Numbered from the stretch's first letter, positions 32,198 to 43,147 are shown. The stretch is 64,000 nt of DNA from Trigonopsis variabilis (GCA_003707065.3 PPXM03000002.1:1426001-1490000); one strand, 5' to 3'. The notes: generated by a model from the sequence alone, not told the origin. Made by a program: numbers and translations.

Positions 32198-33298
32198 TCA
32201 CCAATAACCCATTGGAGTCGTTCCCCGTGACGATCTCAGAGGAGTCTGCGTTCGTGAGAACCGAGACGAGTCTTCACGATCAAATCGCCCACGCCTCCTT
32301 TTCCTTGCATACTCAGCGGCAGCATTCGACGCTTCCCCAAATCGTGCTGAATCCCTGCGCAAGCGACGAATACTTCGTTCTCTTTCCCCTTCTCTGCGTT
32401 CTAGTTCTTCCAAGGATAAAATCTCTACTGAGGGCGCCCATTCCTGGCCAAGGCGTTCCTGGTCGACTCTCCACCCGGCCTCGTCACCGAACGCAGCATC
32501 ATTATCGATCTCTAGAGGAAGTTGCCCCTCGCATGCATCCTTCTTCAAGCGTAAAAGAGCCTCATGAATGCCATGAGCGATTGCCGGATAGAACTCACCA
32601 TCTAGCCCAAGATCTTTACAGATGACCTTGGCGAACTGTTCAGGAGTAAGGTCACTATTGAGATCCCATTCAAACTTGTCATTATAAAGATGGCGATTGA
32701 GATGAAGACTTAGATTGACAATAGCATGAAGGCCGGATTCTTTAGGTAGCTCGATTGTGGCAAGAGGAGCAAACTCTTGAATTTGGGTTTGTATGGAAGA
32801 GGAGATTTGGGCAGCATAGTGGGGAGGGATATTAAGATCCTGACACATGATAAAAGCGAATTGATCAGGCGTAATCATTTCTTCAAGGACATTCCACAGA
32901 AAGAAGTCCGAGAGTCGATATTTGTCAAACTCGAGATTTATCCGAATCGGAATGAGCGTTTCACCTTTATTAGCCTCTACCCGTAGCTGTTCTTCAGTGC
33001 TAGCCTTGGTTAGTGATGTGGTGATCTCCCGTATCACTTACCGGTATGTGTGTTTCGTTTTCATGGCTGGCCGACTCTTGATCTCGTCTGTCGTTTCAAA
33101 TTCCCGAGGCACTTTTGGATTGTTTTCGTCATCCTCTTCTTCATCGTCGAAATCTAACTCGGCGTAGTTGATGGTCGGTTGGCCACGCTTGTTTGCTTTG
33201 GAGGTCGCCGCTGTGGGCGTGATCAACCCGGTCCTTTGTTGGACCCTGAGACGAGAGCCATAACTGCTAATGCAAGCCTGCGGAAGAATCGGCTCCAT
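32198..33298 (-). CDS. SNF5/SFH1-type chromatin remodelling subunit (RSC)
   Basis: Exons are 33298-33042 and 32999-32198; the 42-nt intron has GTAAGT, CTAAC and CTAG, giving 352 residues. The start MEPILPQACISSYGSRLRVQ matches the Sfh1 N-terminus, so the upstream open frame lacking an ATG is not used. The SNF5 domain has two repeats: LIPIRINLEFDKYRLSDFFL with TPDQFAFIMCQDLNIP, and LSLHLNRHLYNDKFEWDLN with TPEQFAKVICKDLGL. The C-terminus is Arg/Ser-rich (RKRRRGRFDREDSSRF). Length and N-terminus favour Sfh1 of RSC over Snf5 of SWI/SNF, which is usually longer. It forms part of the nucleosome-anchoring module of an ATP-dependent remodeller. Confidence 0.9.
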
Positions 33299-34261
33299 GA
33301 TTTGATGATCAAGGAAAGATTTGCGATAGGGAGGAAGACCACCCCCAAGAACCGCAGGAGTCGACCAATTATGCCATAAGTCTCCTGTGGTTGGCTGCTC
33401 GTATACCACGCAGTCATGTTTACTAACTTAATGCTAGGCAGAGCAGGAGACTCATAATCTAAAGATTTACTATTGACTGTTGTCTATTCTAGTTGCCGTA
33501 GCAGCTTGTGGCCATATCGCGTGGGAGACTGGATGTCGTGACTTCAGGCTGACTGACGATCATGGTTGGGATGTCCACTCTTGAGCGATCATTATTCCAT
33601 CTCCAAGCAAAAATTGACTTCGGACTTCTTGATGTGTTCAATCTCTCTATCTTTTGGCAGCTTATTTACAATGGCTTTCTATAGACCAAGTTCATATCTC
33701 TAAAATAGTGATAGCTCCGCACAGGTTGCGGATGTGAGACTGAGAAACGTTACCCGTCTAAGAGAGGCATTTAACAATTTTGTGACCATTCCGAGATCTT
33801 TATTGATAACGATTAAGCAACATACTTTAGTACGACACCTTAACGAACAGTCAGCCTGCTCCCTGGGGACTAATAAGATGACATGGTATACCATGAAGGC
33901 CTCGAAAACCTATCGAAACTGTTTCACGAGCAGTGAAGATTACTCTGCTGTCTTTAATGATCTCGTAATTTCTTGTAAACTGTAGTGTCTTTCAGATAAG
34001 ATACACCGGTAATTCCGCCAATGTAGAATGGCTGAAGTTTGAGCTCAGTTCAGCGAGGCGTATCTTTTACTTTTCTCGGCATAGCCGAGATTATTTCCGG
34101 TCTGTTGCTATGCCAAAGCGTAGAAGGGGCTTAACCCGAAGAAAGTTTCGGGAGCGAGGTAACGACCGCGTCAGCACTTTGAATTATTTTCAGTTTTTGG
34201 CCAAACTCCAATTTTCTATAGCTGTTGGCTATCGATTTCTTAGTTCATAGAGGAAATAGAG
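33299..34261. other. divergent intergenic SFH1 / RTA1-like gene
   Basis: Two short perfect hairpins lie at 34074-34090 (TCTCGGC-ATA-GCCGAGA) and 34135-34152 (CCCGAA/TTCGGG). A plus-strand frame could be joined from 33562-33633 and 33725-33985 (110 codons) through a 91-nt intron. The intron length is atypical here and the product is unknown, so I do not call it a gene. Nothing else was recognised. Confidence 0.4.
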
Positions 34262-35341
34262 ATGTCCGGTGGTGAGGTAGCGCTTAGTTCTGTGGACTTG
34301 TACGGGTTTAATCCAGACCGTGCAGCAAATGACGTGGGTCTTGCCCTGTTCACGTTGACCTGGTTTCTTCACACAGTTTTTGGTCTATACTACTTCCAGT
34401 GGTGGTTTGGTATTTCATTATGGATCGGGTGTGGATGTAAGTACAGCCGGAGTGCGTTTTAGTTCTAAGACTATTTAGTAGAAACGGCTGGTTATGTGGG
34501 AAGACATTTATCTTATAATAACATGGATGCCGAAGATATGTTTCTTTTGCAATTTATTTGTACGACGATCGCACCTGTCTTCATTACGGCAGGTATATAT
34601 TATCTCCTGGCCAATTTTTGTGAGATTTACGGCCCGGGCTTTTCTTTGATTGGCTCAATGGACTATTCTCTTATCTTTGTCACATGCGATGTTATTTCTA
34701 TCGTGCTGCAAGCTGTCGGAGGAGGTATGGCGGGAACAGCATTGGATAACAATGAGAGTACGGGACCGGGTACCCACGTTATGGTAGCTGGTATGGCTTT
34801 TCAAGTCTTTAGTATGTCTCTATTTATTGTTTGCTGCCTTCTCTTTATCAAAAATGTGCGCTACGCTGAGAAAAAGGGCTTAGAACCGCGAAGGGAGTAT
34901 CAGCACATCCGAGAATCAAAACTGTTCAAATGGTTCCCTTGGACAGTCGGAATAGCTTTTATTCTCATATTTACCAGATGTATCTATAGGCTGATTGAGC
35001 TTGCCGAGGGCTGGAGCGGCTATCTTATCACTCACGAGCCCTACTTCTTGGTCCTGGATAGTCTTTTAATGTTTATCGCTCTGCTTCTGATGTGCACTCC
35101 TCATCCAGGTATGGTCTTTGGACGAGCCAGAATCGTTCATAGTCATATGCCAGATCTTTTCCGCCGCAAGAAGAAGAACGCTGCTACCGATGAAGAGAAA
35201 GACAGACTGACTAGCATTCCCATGACTGAAATGTTTACCAGAGACTCTCAGGTCCCTGAGGCCTCTTCTCCTATTTCAACAGAGGATGTCGAAGGCACGC
35301 CGCATAGTAAATGGTCGGCTAAGAAATTCTGGAAACATTAA
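34262..35341 (+). CDS. RTA1-like seven-transmembrane protein
   Basis: Exons are 34262-34436 and 34479-35341; the 42-nt intron has GTAAGT and TTTAG, giving 345 residues. About seven hydrophobic segments are spread over residues 20-270. Family blocks include YGFNPDRAANDVGLALFT, ETAGYVGRHLSYNN, CTTIAPVFITAGIYYLLA, FVTCDVISIVLQAVGGGMAG, the TRCIYRLIELAEGW stretch with HEPYFLVLDSLLMFIALLLM, and HPGMVFGR. This is the fungal RTA1 lipid-translocating-exporter family (Rta1, Rsb1, Pug1), at the plasma membrane, linked to sphingoid-base release and resistance to 7-aminocholesterol. The C-terminal ~65 residues are polar and cytosolic. The exact substrate cannot be assigned. Confidence 0.92.
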
Positions 35342-35576
35342 GGATAGACTAGGCTAATAAAGGACGGGTTGCTGTTATATAGATCAAATAAAGATGGCTT
35401 TACAAGACAAGCATTATTGTGGGCGCGTAAGAGATTCTAGTTGGCACGAGGAATCAGGTTACCAGTCAGAGACGTGTCATGAGCATTTAGAAGAATGGAC
35501 AACTATCATCATAGTATACGTCAATATGAGAATATCTTACTTTTGTGAACATTCCATACAATACATGACCTTCCGA

Positions 35577-36185
35577 CTAATGAACCTCGCCTTGAACCGA
35601 GGGGATCTCGAAAACAGCCTGTTTGCCGGTAAGCTTGTTGTAAATAGATTGGAAAGATTCAAGCTTATAATCGATGGCATCGGCCTCCTTGGCTCCAAGG
35701 AAAATCTTCTCGATCTTGGCACCACCAATCAAATGTCGTCTTCGTTTACCAGTGATCTCAGCAGGGAAGACTAAATCCTCGAGAAGTTTCTCGTGGACTG
35801 CGGTCAAAGTACGAGAACGTGGCCGCTTTTGTTGTTGACGAGCCTTTCGGCTGGGCTTGGGGAGAATTCGTCGCTGGGCAATGAAGACAACGTGTCTGTC
35901 GGAGAATTTCTTCTCAAGTTCACGGGTTAATCGAGCTTGGAGTTGACGGAATCCACTGAGAAGAGGAGGAGGCACGAAAATAACAATAGCCTTGCGACCA
36001 TTTCCAACCTCAATCTTAAATTATTAGCTTCAACTATATGGTCACCATACCTCACGAGCAGCAGCGATCTGAAGAACACGGAGATCGGCCTTGAGTTCAG
36101 GGGAAAGGCTCTCAAGGTCTAAAAGAGCCTGACCAATCTGGAGTTCAAACTCGCTAGGCGAGGGATTAGTGATTTTAGAGGCCAT
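35577..36185 (-). CDS. 40S ribosomal protein eS7
   Basis: Exons are 36185-36051 and 36014-35577; the 36-nt intron gives 190 residues, the family length. Blocks are [20 protein letters not shown], then [20 protein letters not shown] crossing the splice site, [40 protein letters not shown] and [20 protein letters not shown]. The C-terminal block is [20 protein letters not shown]. It is a core small-subunit protein. A HomolD-like CAGTCACG lies 62-69 bp upstream, and a CACGTG at 36236-36241 lies beside it. The gene is convergent with the RTA1-like gene. Confidence 0.96.
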
Positions 36186-36872
36186 AGTGTGAGATGGTTG
36201 ATTGAGCGCCAATGCGTCGCATTGATTGGCATGGTCACGTGTGCAACGTGACTGTCTAACCATGCCAGGGCCTGCAGCTATACTCCCCGGATTGTAGTTA
36301 ACCGTTACAATCGAGCTTTAAAAGATAAGCAGTGGATTACAAGACTTATTATGACGAGCACAATTGGATCCCAAAGCATTCCTGCATCGTTGACATATCC
36401 GACTATAGACAAACACGGTCTTTGTAGGTTACTTCTTTTCAATGATCAAAGAACAGTTTTGCATGGCTTTTCAACTGTAAATGTGCTAATATTTCGAAGA
36501 GATCATATATCGTCTTGTGTTCTCAGTTATGATCGTTGTATCACAATATCATAGTTACGGGCGAGATGATTGTAACACTTTTTTACTCATTCAACAATGA
36601 ACTTCTTCGTAAAAGAATAACAAAAAAGAGGGATCGGTCAAAGATATGAGTTTGAGAAGGACACCATAAATGCAAAAGTTTTCTCTATTGTCTTTTAGAT
36701 TGCTATCTCGATGATTTCTGTTCCTTAATCGTCATCTTGTCACGTGTTCGGAAATTACCGATGCCAAAAGGATCACAAGAGCTGGGCCACAGATCGTGTG
36801 TTCTTTGAATATACAAAGAAGTTAAAGTGAATAAAGGTACAGTAGATAGAGTACGAGTCTTACTGACTGTAG
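36186..36872. other. divergent intergenic eS7 / xanthine dehydrogenase
   Basis: This holds the eS7 promoter elements and a further CACGTG at 36741-36746, 127 bp before the xanthine dehydrogenase start. No other gene is visible. Confidence 0.5.
36236..36254 (-). promoter_or_regulatory. HomolD-like box and E-box upstream of eS7
   Basis: Toward the gene, positions 36254-36247 read CAGTCACG, seven of eight matches to the fission-yeast HomolD element. CACGTG follows at 36241-36236. The distance to the start codon (62-69 bp) is almost the same as that of the similar box before eL6. Confidence 0.5.
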
Positions 36873-39800
36873 ATGCCACATTTTCAGTTGGCTGCTGATC
36901 ACTCTAGCAGAGGTGTTCTAAGCGAGTCGTTATCAGACAAGTATGATTCGACTTTAACTTTCTACCTAAATGGGCGGAAAAAAGTTGTTGAGAATCCTCA
37001 ACCAAGAGGAACACTGCTAGACTACATAAGATCCAGTGGCTTGACGGGTACAAAGTTAGGGTGCTCTGAAGGCGGGTGTGGAGCGTGCACTGTCGTCGTG
37101 GCAAGTTTGGATCCCGTCAGTGGAAAGATAGTTCACCATTCTTTGAATGCATGTATAGCGCCATTAATTGCTGTTGAAGGAAAGCATGTTATAACCGTTG
37201 AAGGAATAGGAGATCCTGACGATCCACATCCTGCTCAAGAGCGAATTGCATTGTTCCATGGATCTCAGTGTGGATTCTGCACTCCTGGTATAGTCATGTC
37301 TCTGTATGCTCTTTTACGAAATACTCAAGGTCATCCATCTCAGAAAGAAGTTGATGAATGCTTTGACGGTAACTTATGCAGGTGCACTGGATATAAGCCT
37401 ATTATTGATGCTGCTAGGACATTTGTCAATTCCTGTGGTAGACCTGGGGGATGCTGCCGTGAAAATCGTTCGATTGGTGACAATGATTGCTGCGCTGTGC
37501 CCAATAACGAGGAGCATCAATCTTCAGAGCTATCGAATCCGTCACCGTCGCTTGAGTCCTCGTCAAATAGCTCCCAGCTTTCCTCATATGATCTCAGTTC
37601 TCCACGTGATATCTCGGAAACTTCTGTGGAAGTTTCTAGTGCAGACTCGAATAGCTCATTAAATGAAAAACCTTCTGACACGGTTCTCTATACTCCCAAC
37701 GGACTGCCTTTGAAGCCCTATCAAGCTGATCGAGAGCTAATATTCCCTCCCGGACTCCGTAAATATACTCCCAAACCTCTATGTTTTGGAGACAATGAAA
37801 AATTATGGTTCCGCCCTGTCACCTTAAGCCAGCTCTTGAATATCATCGATGTTTATCCTGAGGCAAAGGTGGTTGGGGGATCCTCCGAGGTTCAAATCGA
37901 GGTCTCAATAAAAAACGCTCAATATGACGTCTGCATCTACGTAAACGATATTACCGAGCTCAAAACACACTCTTATGAGCCAGGAGTGGGATTGACATTC
38001 GGAGCCAATATCAGTCTATCGTCTTTAGAGCATATACTCGAGGAGCTTCTGGCTGAGCAGGATTCTCATCGCACCCAGAACTATAAAGCTATGTTGAAGC
38101 AACTGAAATACTTTGCTGGACGCCAGATTCGCAATGCAGCTACTCCAGCTGGAAATATTGCTACTGCGAGTCCTATTTCCGATTTGAACCCTGTGTTTGT
38201 TTCGTCAGAGGCTCTTCTTACAATTGAATCATCAAGCGGAACATCTTATTTATCTATGAATGATTTCTTTGTCTCTTATCGTCGAACAAAGTTATCGAAG
38301 AATAGTGTCATTTCAAAGATCTTTGTGCCAGATACGACAAAAGGCGAATATGTGATGTCTTATAAACAGGCTAAACGGAAAGATGATGATATTGCAATTG
38401 TTACAAGTTGTCTCCGTGTCGTTCTTGATGATAATCATCGGGTAAGCAAAGCGAGACTGGCCTTCGGAGGAATGGCTCCTATGACCATTGTTGCAAAAGA
38501 AGCTAGCAATGGACTCGTTGGCGCAGAGTGGGTATCAGTTTCAGTTCTTGAAACTACTTTTAATAATCTTGAACGTGACTTCAATCTACCATTTGGAGTT
38601 CCAGGAGGAATGGCAACTTATCGGAAATCTTTAGCGATGTCCTTCTTTTACCAGTTTTATCACTATGTTTGCTGTGAGCTCAATCTTGATTATGAACCTG
38701 ATGCTCTTAAGGAAGTGACTCGTGAGCCTGCAATAGGAAAACGTGACCTTGATAACCCTTTTGAGCTTTCGGTCGTCGGTAAAAGCAATCCGCATCTTTC
38801 GGCCTTGAAACAGACTACTGGAGTTGCTCAGTACGTTGATGATCTGCCTCCCGTTCATAATGAATTGTACGCTTGCCAGGTCTATTCGTTAAAAGCTCAT
38901 GCATTCATTAAATCCATTGACTACTCGGCGGCTTATGAGATTGAAGGCGTCGTTGGACACATAGATGCTTCCTATTTCAAAGAGCGGCCAAAAGACAACT
39001 ATTGGGGTCCACCTTCCGGACCAGAGCCTTTTTTTGCTGATGGTGAAGTCTTATTTTCTGGTCAATGCATTGCCGTCATTGTTGCTGAAACTGAATATGC
39101 TGCTCGTCAGTCTGCACGTCTGGTCAAAGTCCAATATGATGTTCTTCCAGCCGTCGTATCGATTGAAGATGCTATTGCCAAAGGTAACTTTTTTGAAGGC
39201 GATCGACAAGTTCTTAAGGGCGATCTCGAGAAAGGTTGGGCTTCTGCCAAGCATGTTTTTGAAGGCACGGCGAGGATGGGCGCCCAAGAACATTTTTATT
39301 TGGAGACTCAGGCTTGTCTCATTGTTCCTGAACCTGAAGATGGTGAAATGAAGATTTATTCGAGCACTCAAAATCCGACGGAGACACAATTCCTTGCAGC
39401 TCAGGTTCTAGGTGTACCTTCTTCTCGCATCGTCTGCCGTGTTAAGCGATTAGGAGGAGGGTTTGGTGGTAAGGAAACCAGATCGATTCCTCTAGCATGT
39501 ATTTGTGCCGCTGCCGCTAAAAAATATCGACGCCCGGTGCGCGGGATTTTATCCCGGTCTGAGGATATGAATACTACCGGTCAGCGTCACCCGTTCTACT
39601 TCGAATGGAAAGTGGGTTTAGACGATAACTGGAAATTTACAGCTGCTGAATTCAAGGTCTACGCTAATGCAGGCATTAGTGCCGATATGACTCAAGGAGT
39701 ACTAGACAGGGCTGTTCTTCATATTGACAATGTCTATCAGTTTCCAAACATTATAGTACTTGGAATGATGTGCAAGACTAATACCGCATCTAACACTGCT

Positions 39801-41075
39801 TTCAGAGGATTCGGCGGACCGCAAGGCATGTTTGCTACCGAGACTATGATGGTGGAAGTCGCCGATAGACTCGGGGTCGACGTCGATCATCTGCGTGAGC
39901 TCAACTTGTACCGCCAAGGAGATAGTACTCACTTTAAGCAGGCAATCACAGAAGACTTCACGGTGCCTGAAATGATTTCTCAGCTGAAAGAAGAAACTAA
40001 CTATTCGCATATGAGAAAGGAAATTGACGAGTTCAATAGTGCTCATAAGCATATCAAGCAAGGGCTTGCTCTGGTACCTACCAAGTTTGGAATAGCCTTT
40101 GGACTGACACACAAAAATCAGGGAGGCGCTTTAGTTCACATCTATGCTGATGGGTCCATCTTGCTCACCCATGGTGGTACAGAAATGGGCCAAGGACTGC
40201 ATACCAAGATGGCTATGGTAGCTGCTGAAGAATTGCGCGTGCCCTTGAGTGAGATTTTCTTCTCCGAGACAGCTACGAATACGGTGATAAACACTTCCCC
40301 TTCGGCAGCTTCGTCTTCCAGTGATATAAATGGCATGGCTGTCAAGGATGCTTGTGATCAGCTCAATGAAAGGCTAGCTCCATACCGAGCAAAACTTGGT
40401 CCAAGTGCTTCTATGGCTCAGCTTGCCGATGCAGCCTATGTTGATCGTGTCAATCTTACTGCTAACGGCTTTTACAAGTTACCTGATGTTGGATATGTCT
40501 TTGGAGATCCTGATCCAAAGCCTCCCTTTTTCTACTTCACTCAAGGGGTGGCCATATCTAAGGTTGAAGTCAACATGCTGACTGGGGATTGGTCTTGTCT
40601 GCGGACAGACATTAAAATGGATATCGGAAGGCCTTTGAACCAAGCTATAGATTACGGCCAAATTGAGGGAGCCTATGTGCAGGGTCAAGGTCTCTTCACA
40701 ATTGAGGAGTCGCTTTGGCTTCAAAGCGGAGATTTGTTTACTCGAGGTCCAGGAGCATATAAGATTCCCGGATTCAGGGATATTCCTCAGGTATTCAATG
40801 TCAGTATGCTTCATGATCGCGATTTCTCCCATTTAAAGACAATTCGCAGGAGTCGGGGTATAGGAGAGCCGCCTCTATTTCTGGGATCGGCGCCGATGTT
40901 CGCCATTCGTGATGCCATCAAGTCCTCTCGTAAAGATAATGCCGTCATGGATACTGTCAATGTCATCTCCCCTCTTACCTCTGAGCGCATTCGACTTCTA
41001 GCAGGTGATCCTATAGTCAAGCGTGCCCAGGTTACCGCAGAGCCCGGCGAGAAGAGTTTTTTTATTTATGCTTAA
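36873..41075 (+). CDS. Xanthine dehydrogenase (purine hydroxylase I)
   Basis: A single intronless exon encodes 1400 residues. It oxidises hypoxanthine to xanthine and urate at a molybdopterin centre, passing electrons through two 2Fe-2S clusters and FAD to NAD+. Domains in order: the 2Fe-2S region with TKLGCSEGGCGACTVVV, QCGFCTPGIVMSLYALLR and LCRCTGYKPI (residues ~50-175); a Ser-rich linker (~200-265); the FAD domain with VVGGSSEVQIEV and the region ASPISDLNPV; and the Mo domain with QEHFYLETQ, GGGFGGKETR, TAFRGFGGPQG and TSPSAASSSSDINGMAVKDA. The catalytic Glu is in GEPPLFLGSAPMFA. The common length is about 1350; the extra Ser/Asn linker accounts for the rest. Fission yeast lacks the enzyme, so presence is informative for lineage. 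A CACGTG lies 127 bp upstream. Confidence 0.96.
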   Translation: MPHFQLAADHSSRGVLSESLSDKYDSTLTFYLNGRKKVVENPQPRGTLLDYIRSSGLTGTKLGCSEGGCGACTVVVASLDPVSGKIVHHSLNACIAPLIAVEGKHVITVEGIGDPDDPHPAQERIALFHGSQCGFCTPGIVMSLYALLRNTQGHPSQKEVDECFDGNLCRCTGYKPIIDAARTFVNSCGRPGGCCRENRSIGDNDCCAVPNNEEHQSSELSNPSPSLESSSNSSQLSSYDLSSPRDISETSVEVSSADSNSSLNEKPSDTVLYTPNGLPLKPYQADRELIFPPGLRKYTPKPLCFGDNEKLWFRPVTLSQLLNIIDVYPEAKVVGGSSEVQIEVSIKNAQYDVCIYVNDITELKTHSYEPGVGLTFGANISLSSLEHILEELLAEQDSHRTQNYKAMLKQLKYFAGRQIRNAATPAGNIATASPISDLNPVFVSSEALLTIESSSGTSYLSMNDFFVSYRRTKLSKNSVISKIFVPDTTKGEYVMSYKQAKRKDDDIAIVTSCLRVVLDDNHRVSKARLAFGGMAPMTIVAKEASNGLVGAEWVSVSVLETTFNNLERDFNLPFGVPGGMATYRKSLAMSFFYQFYHYVCCELNLDYEPDALKEVTREPAIGKRDLDNPFELSVVGKSNPHLSALKQTTGVAQYVDDLPPVHNELYACQVYSLKAHAFIKSIDYSAAYEIEGVVGHIDASYFKERPKDNYWGPPSGPEPFFADGEVLFSGQCIAVIVAETEYAARQSARLVKVQYDVLPAVVSIEDAIAKGNFFEGDRQVLKGDLEKGWASAKHVFEGTARMGAQEHFYLETQACLIVPEPEDGEMKIYSSTQNPTETQFLAAQVLGVPSSRIVCRVKRLGGGFGGKETRSIPLACICAAAAKKYRRPVRGILSRSEDMNTTGQRHPFYFEWKVGLDDNWKFTAAEFKVYANAGISADMTQGVLDRAVLHIDNVYQFPNIIVLGMMCKTNTASNTAFRGFGGPQGMFATETMMVEVADRLGVDVDHLRELNLYRQGDSTHFKQAITEDFTVPEMISQLKEETNYSHMRKEIDEFNSAHKHIKQGLALVPTKFGIAFGLTHKNQGGALVHIYADGSILLTHGGTEMGQGLHTKMAMVAAEELRVPLSEIFFSETATNTVINTSPSAASSSSDINGMAVKDACDQLNERLAPYRAKLGPSASMAQLADAAYVDRVNLTANGFYKLPDVGYVFGDPDPKPPFFYFTQGVAISKVEVNMLTGDWSCLRTDIKMDIGRPLNQAIDYGQIEGAYVQGQGLFTIEESLWLQSGDLFTRGPGAYKIPGFRDIPQVFNVSMLHDRDFSHLKTIRRSRGIGEPPLFLGSAPMFAIRDAIKSSRKDNAVMDTVNVISPLTSERIRLLAGDPIVKRAQVTAEPGEKSFFIYA

Positions 41076-41137
41076 ACATACGGCGTGTATTGGTATGTAA
41101 ATTAGAAAAGACAACTATTGAGATGTATTATGTGAAC

Positions 41138-42653
41138 TCATGTCGTACTGGTGGTCTCCGTGCTTTCACACGTATTCTTCAAGAATACCGTGCGTAGGTA
41201 TAAAGCAAGTTCTTCCTTTCGGTCGGCGTTCACGTTTTCAATCGAATCTAAAGTATCATTTACCATCGCTATGAACTGCTCTTCATTGATGTGATTTCTG
41301 TCTTTGAATACCGGGTATGCTAATTTGAGGTAGAGCCTCTGGATGACAAGTAAAAGAATCTGGCGCTTGATAGAGATATTATCAGGCATTGATCTTCGTG
41401 AAGCTTCCCGAGAAGCTTCAGGTATAGGTTCCTCGGTATATGGACGCGTCTCTGATGATAAAGAGTTAGAAGAAGACTGAGAGCATCCTCCATCTTTCAT
41501 TGGCCCATGTGGAGGGGTGACAGGATTGAACAAGGCCCATGATACTGCGTCAGCAAGTGATTGAGATATAGCTGCCATAAATAGGACGCAGAGTAGACCT
41601 ATCAAGACTCCACCGACAGTGTCGCCCAGTCGATATCGATGCATGTGATTTTCGGCAATTGCCAGTCGAGCTGAAACTAAAAGAAGTGAGGCTATGAAGA
41701 AAGCTTTGTAAGTGAATGGATAGTTTGATTTTAGGGTAAGTAAGGTCTGGATAGTGAACGAGCCGGTAAGGACTGAGGATTAGCTGAGAAGTTCGCCGAC
41801 GGACCTGAAGCAAAAGGGGCAGGCCAACTTCTGAACCCTTGAGCAATAAAATCATGTTGAGCTTGAGTACAGCGTGAAATATGGATAACTCCATTGAAAT
41901 TCATTTTATCAGCTTGATCGCCGAAACATCTGCTGAGTAAATCTAGCTTAGGGCGAGAAATCCAAACTTGGAGAGTAGCGCATAACATATAGCACCAACA
42001 TAGGCACCATAGATGAAAACGGATTAAATTTTCCCAATGAGTCATAAGCTCCGCTAGCGTCTTGTATAATGGGGGGCTCTTGATAATATCAATCAAAGAC
42101 CTAGTTAACCCAAGGTGAACACAGGCATTAAAATGAGGATCCTGAAACCGGTCTGAAAAGCTATCATAATTATTCTCACTTTCCTCCGGAGCCGTCTCTC
42201 TGTTGCCGGGAGAAAATAGAGGCGCTTGCTCTGGGTCGACAAGTCTCGACGATCTAATAATATTACCTAGTCTTTGTCTCAAGACATCAGCTCTGCAGTT
42301 TCTGAAAAATGCATTATAGGCCTCCATTATGTGAGGTTTCAGAGCTTGGCTTATAAGAAAAGAAGATTTGTTAGCCCATGGAACGATGACGGTGGTAATT
42401 CCATAGCATACAGTAGGTTCTATAAAGCAGAGGGTAAAGATCCACAAGCTTAACATTCTCTCACCATCGTTCTCCACGTAGTGGTATACTAGGTTTGGAT
42501 CAGAGGTATTTATCTCGAGCGAGTATATAGGAGTCGCCTTTGAAGAGGAATATCCAGCCTGGAAAATAACGCTAAAAATTAGGACAGCAAGATTATCGGC
42601 TTCACTCACAGAATAGTACCATATTCTTTAAGCACAGAAAGTACTGAGGACAT
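41138..42653 (-). CDS. PAP2-fold membrane protein with degenerate catalytic motifs
   Basis: Exons are 42653-42610, 42571-41805 and 41772-41138; introns are 38 and 32 nt, giving 481 residues. The layout follows DPP1/LPP lipid phosphatases: an N-terminal membrane segment, the block IYSLEINTSDPNLVYHYVEN (LPP: FSL.DPSI.YPY), a segment like motif C1 (VWISRPKLDLLSRC), a motif C2 counterpart (GFRSWPAPFAS for GFRSFPSGHAS), then a helix and C3-like ARLAIAENHMHRYRLGDTVG. However, the C1 Lys is Thr, the C2 PSGH is PAPF (no catalytic-site His), and C3 spacing is changed. A polar loop of ~80 residues after TM3 and a C-terminal ~140-residue tail are extra. It is probably a non-catalytic relative, like animal LPPR proteins. 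A different fold cannot be excluded without structure prediction. Confidence 0.55.
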
Positions 42654-42924
42654 GTTAACAGGGTGCCTTTCTCACTGGGATTTATTATCGCAAAGCAGGG
42701 TAAGCTTTTATTCTCGAACAGAACTAGGAACCTCTTCTGTAGCTAGGGATTACGTGGGTAATCTAACAAGCTGTGCAGTAGTGCTGAATGCTACGCTCGT
42801 CCTTAATTGAATTTTTTACACAATTGACTGGATACAAAGGTTTGAGTTGCTGCTATTAGATATGCCACATACAAGATTCTGCGAACTAAGATGCGCGGTA
42901 ACCTCCACTAGATCTAAAGTGCGA

Positions 42925-43147
42925 CTAGGCATTGGATTGCTTTTCCAGAAAAGCATATATAGCTGATTAGAGTACGTTTCTCTGACGAGGTCCGAGCCAC
43001 AAGCTCACATCTTCTTTTAACAGCAAGAACACTGAATACTAGCTCCCAAGGGATGATGTGGAACAGTAAGGAATTGAGGAGAAGTATAGCGGTTGTTAAT
43101 GGTATAGGTATGATCGCTGTAGTGGACAAGATTATAAAGAATAGCAT
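42925..43147 (-). CDS. Possible small hydrophobic protein
   Basis: An ATG at 43147 opens a frame of 77 codons ending at 42914. If a 43-nt segment starting GTGAGC and ending CTAATCAG is an intron, the product is instead 58 residues ending EKQSNA at 42925. Either way the first ~45 residues are hydrophobic (IILSTTAIIPIPLTTAILLL, then NSLLFHIIPWELVFSVLAV) and resemble two short membrane helices. No family was recognised. The intron-like signals match other introns here, but a chance frame is quite possible. Confidence 0.3.

Noticed and set aside
33562-33985. Plus-strand spliced frame of 110 codons between SFH1 and RTA1-like genes
   Set aside because: The 91-nt intron is atypical, its donor is weak, and no family is recognised.
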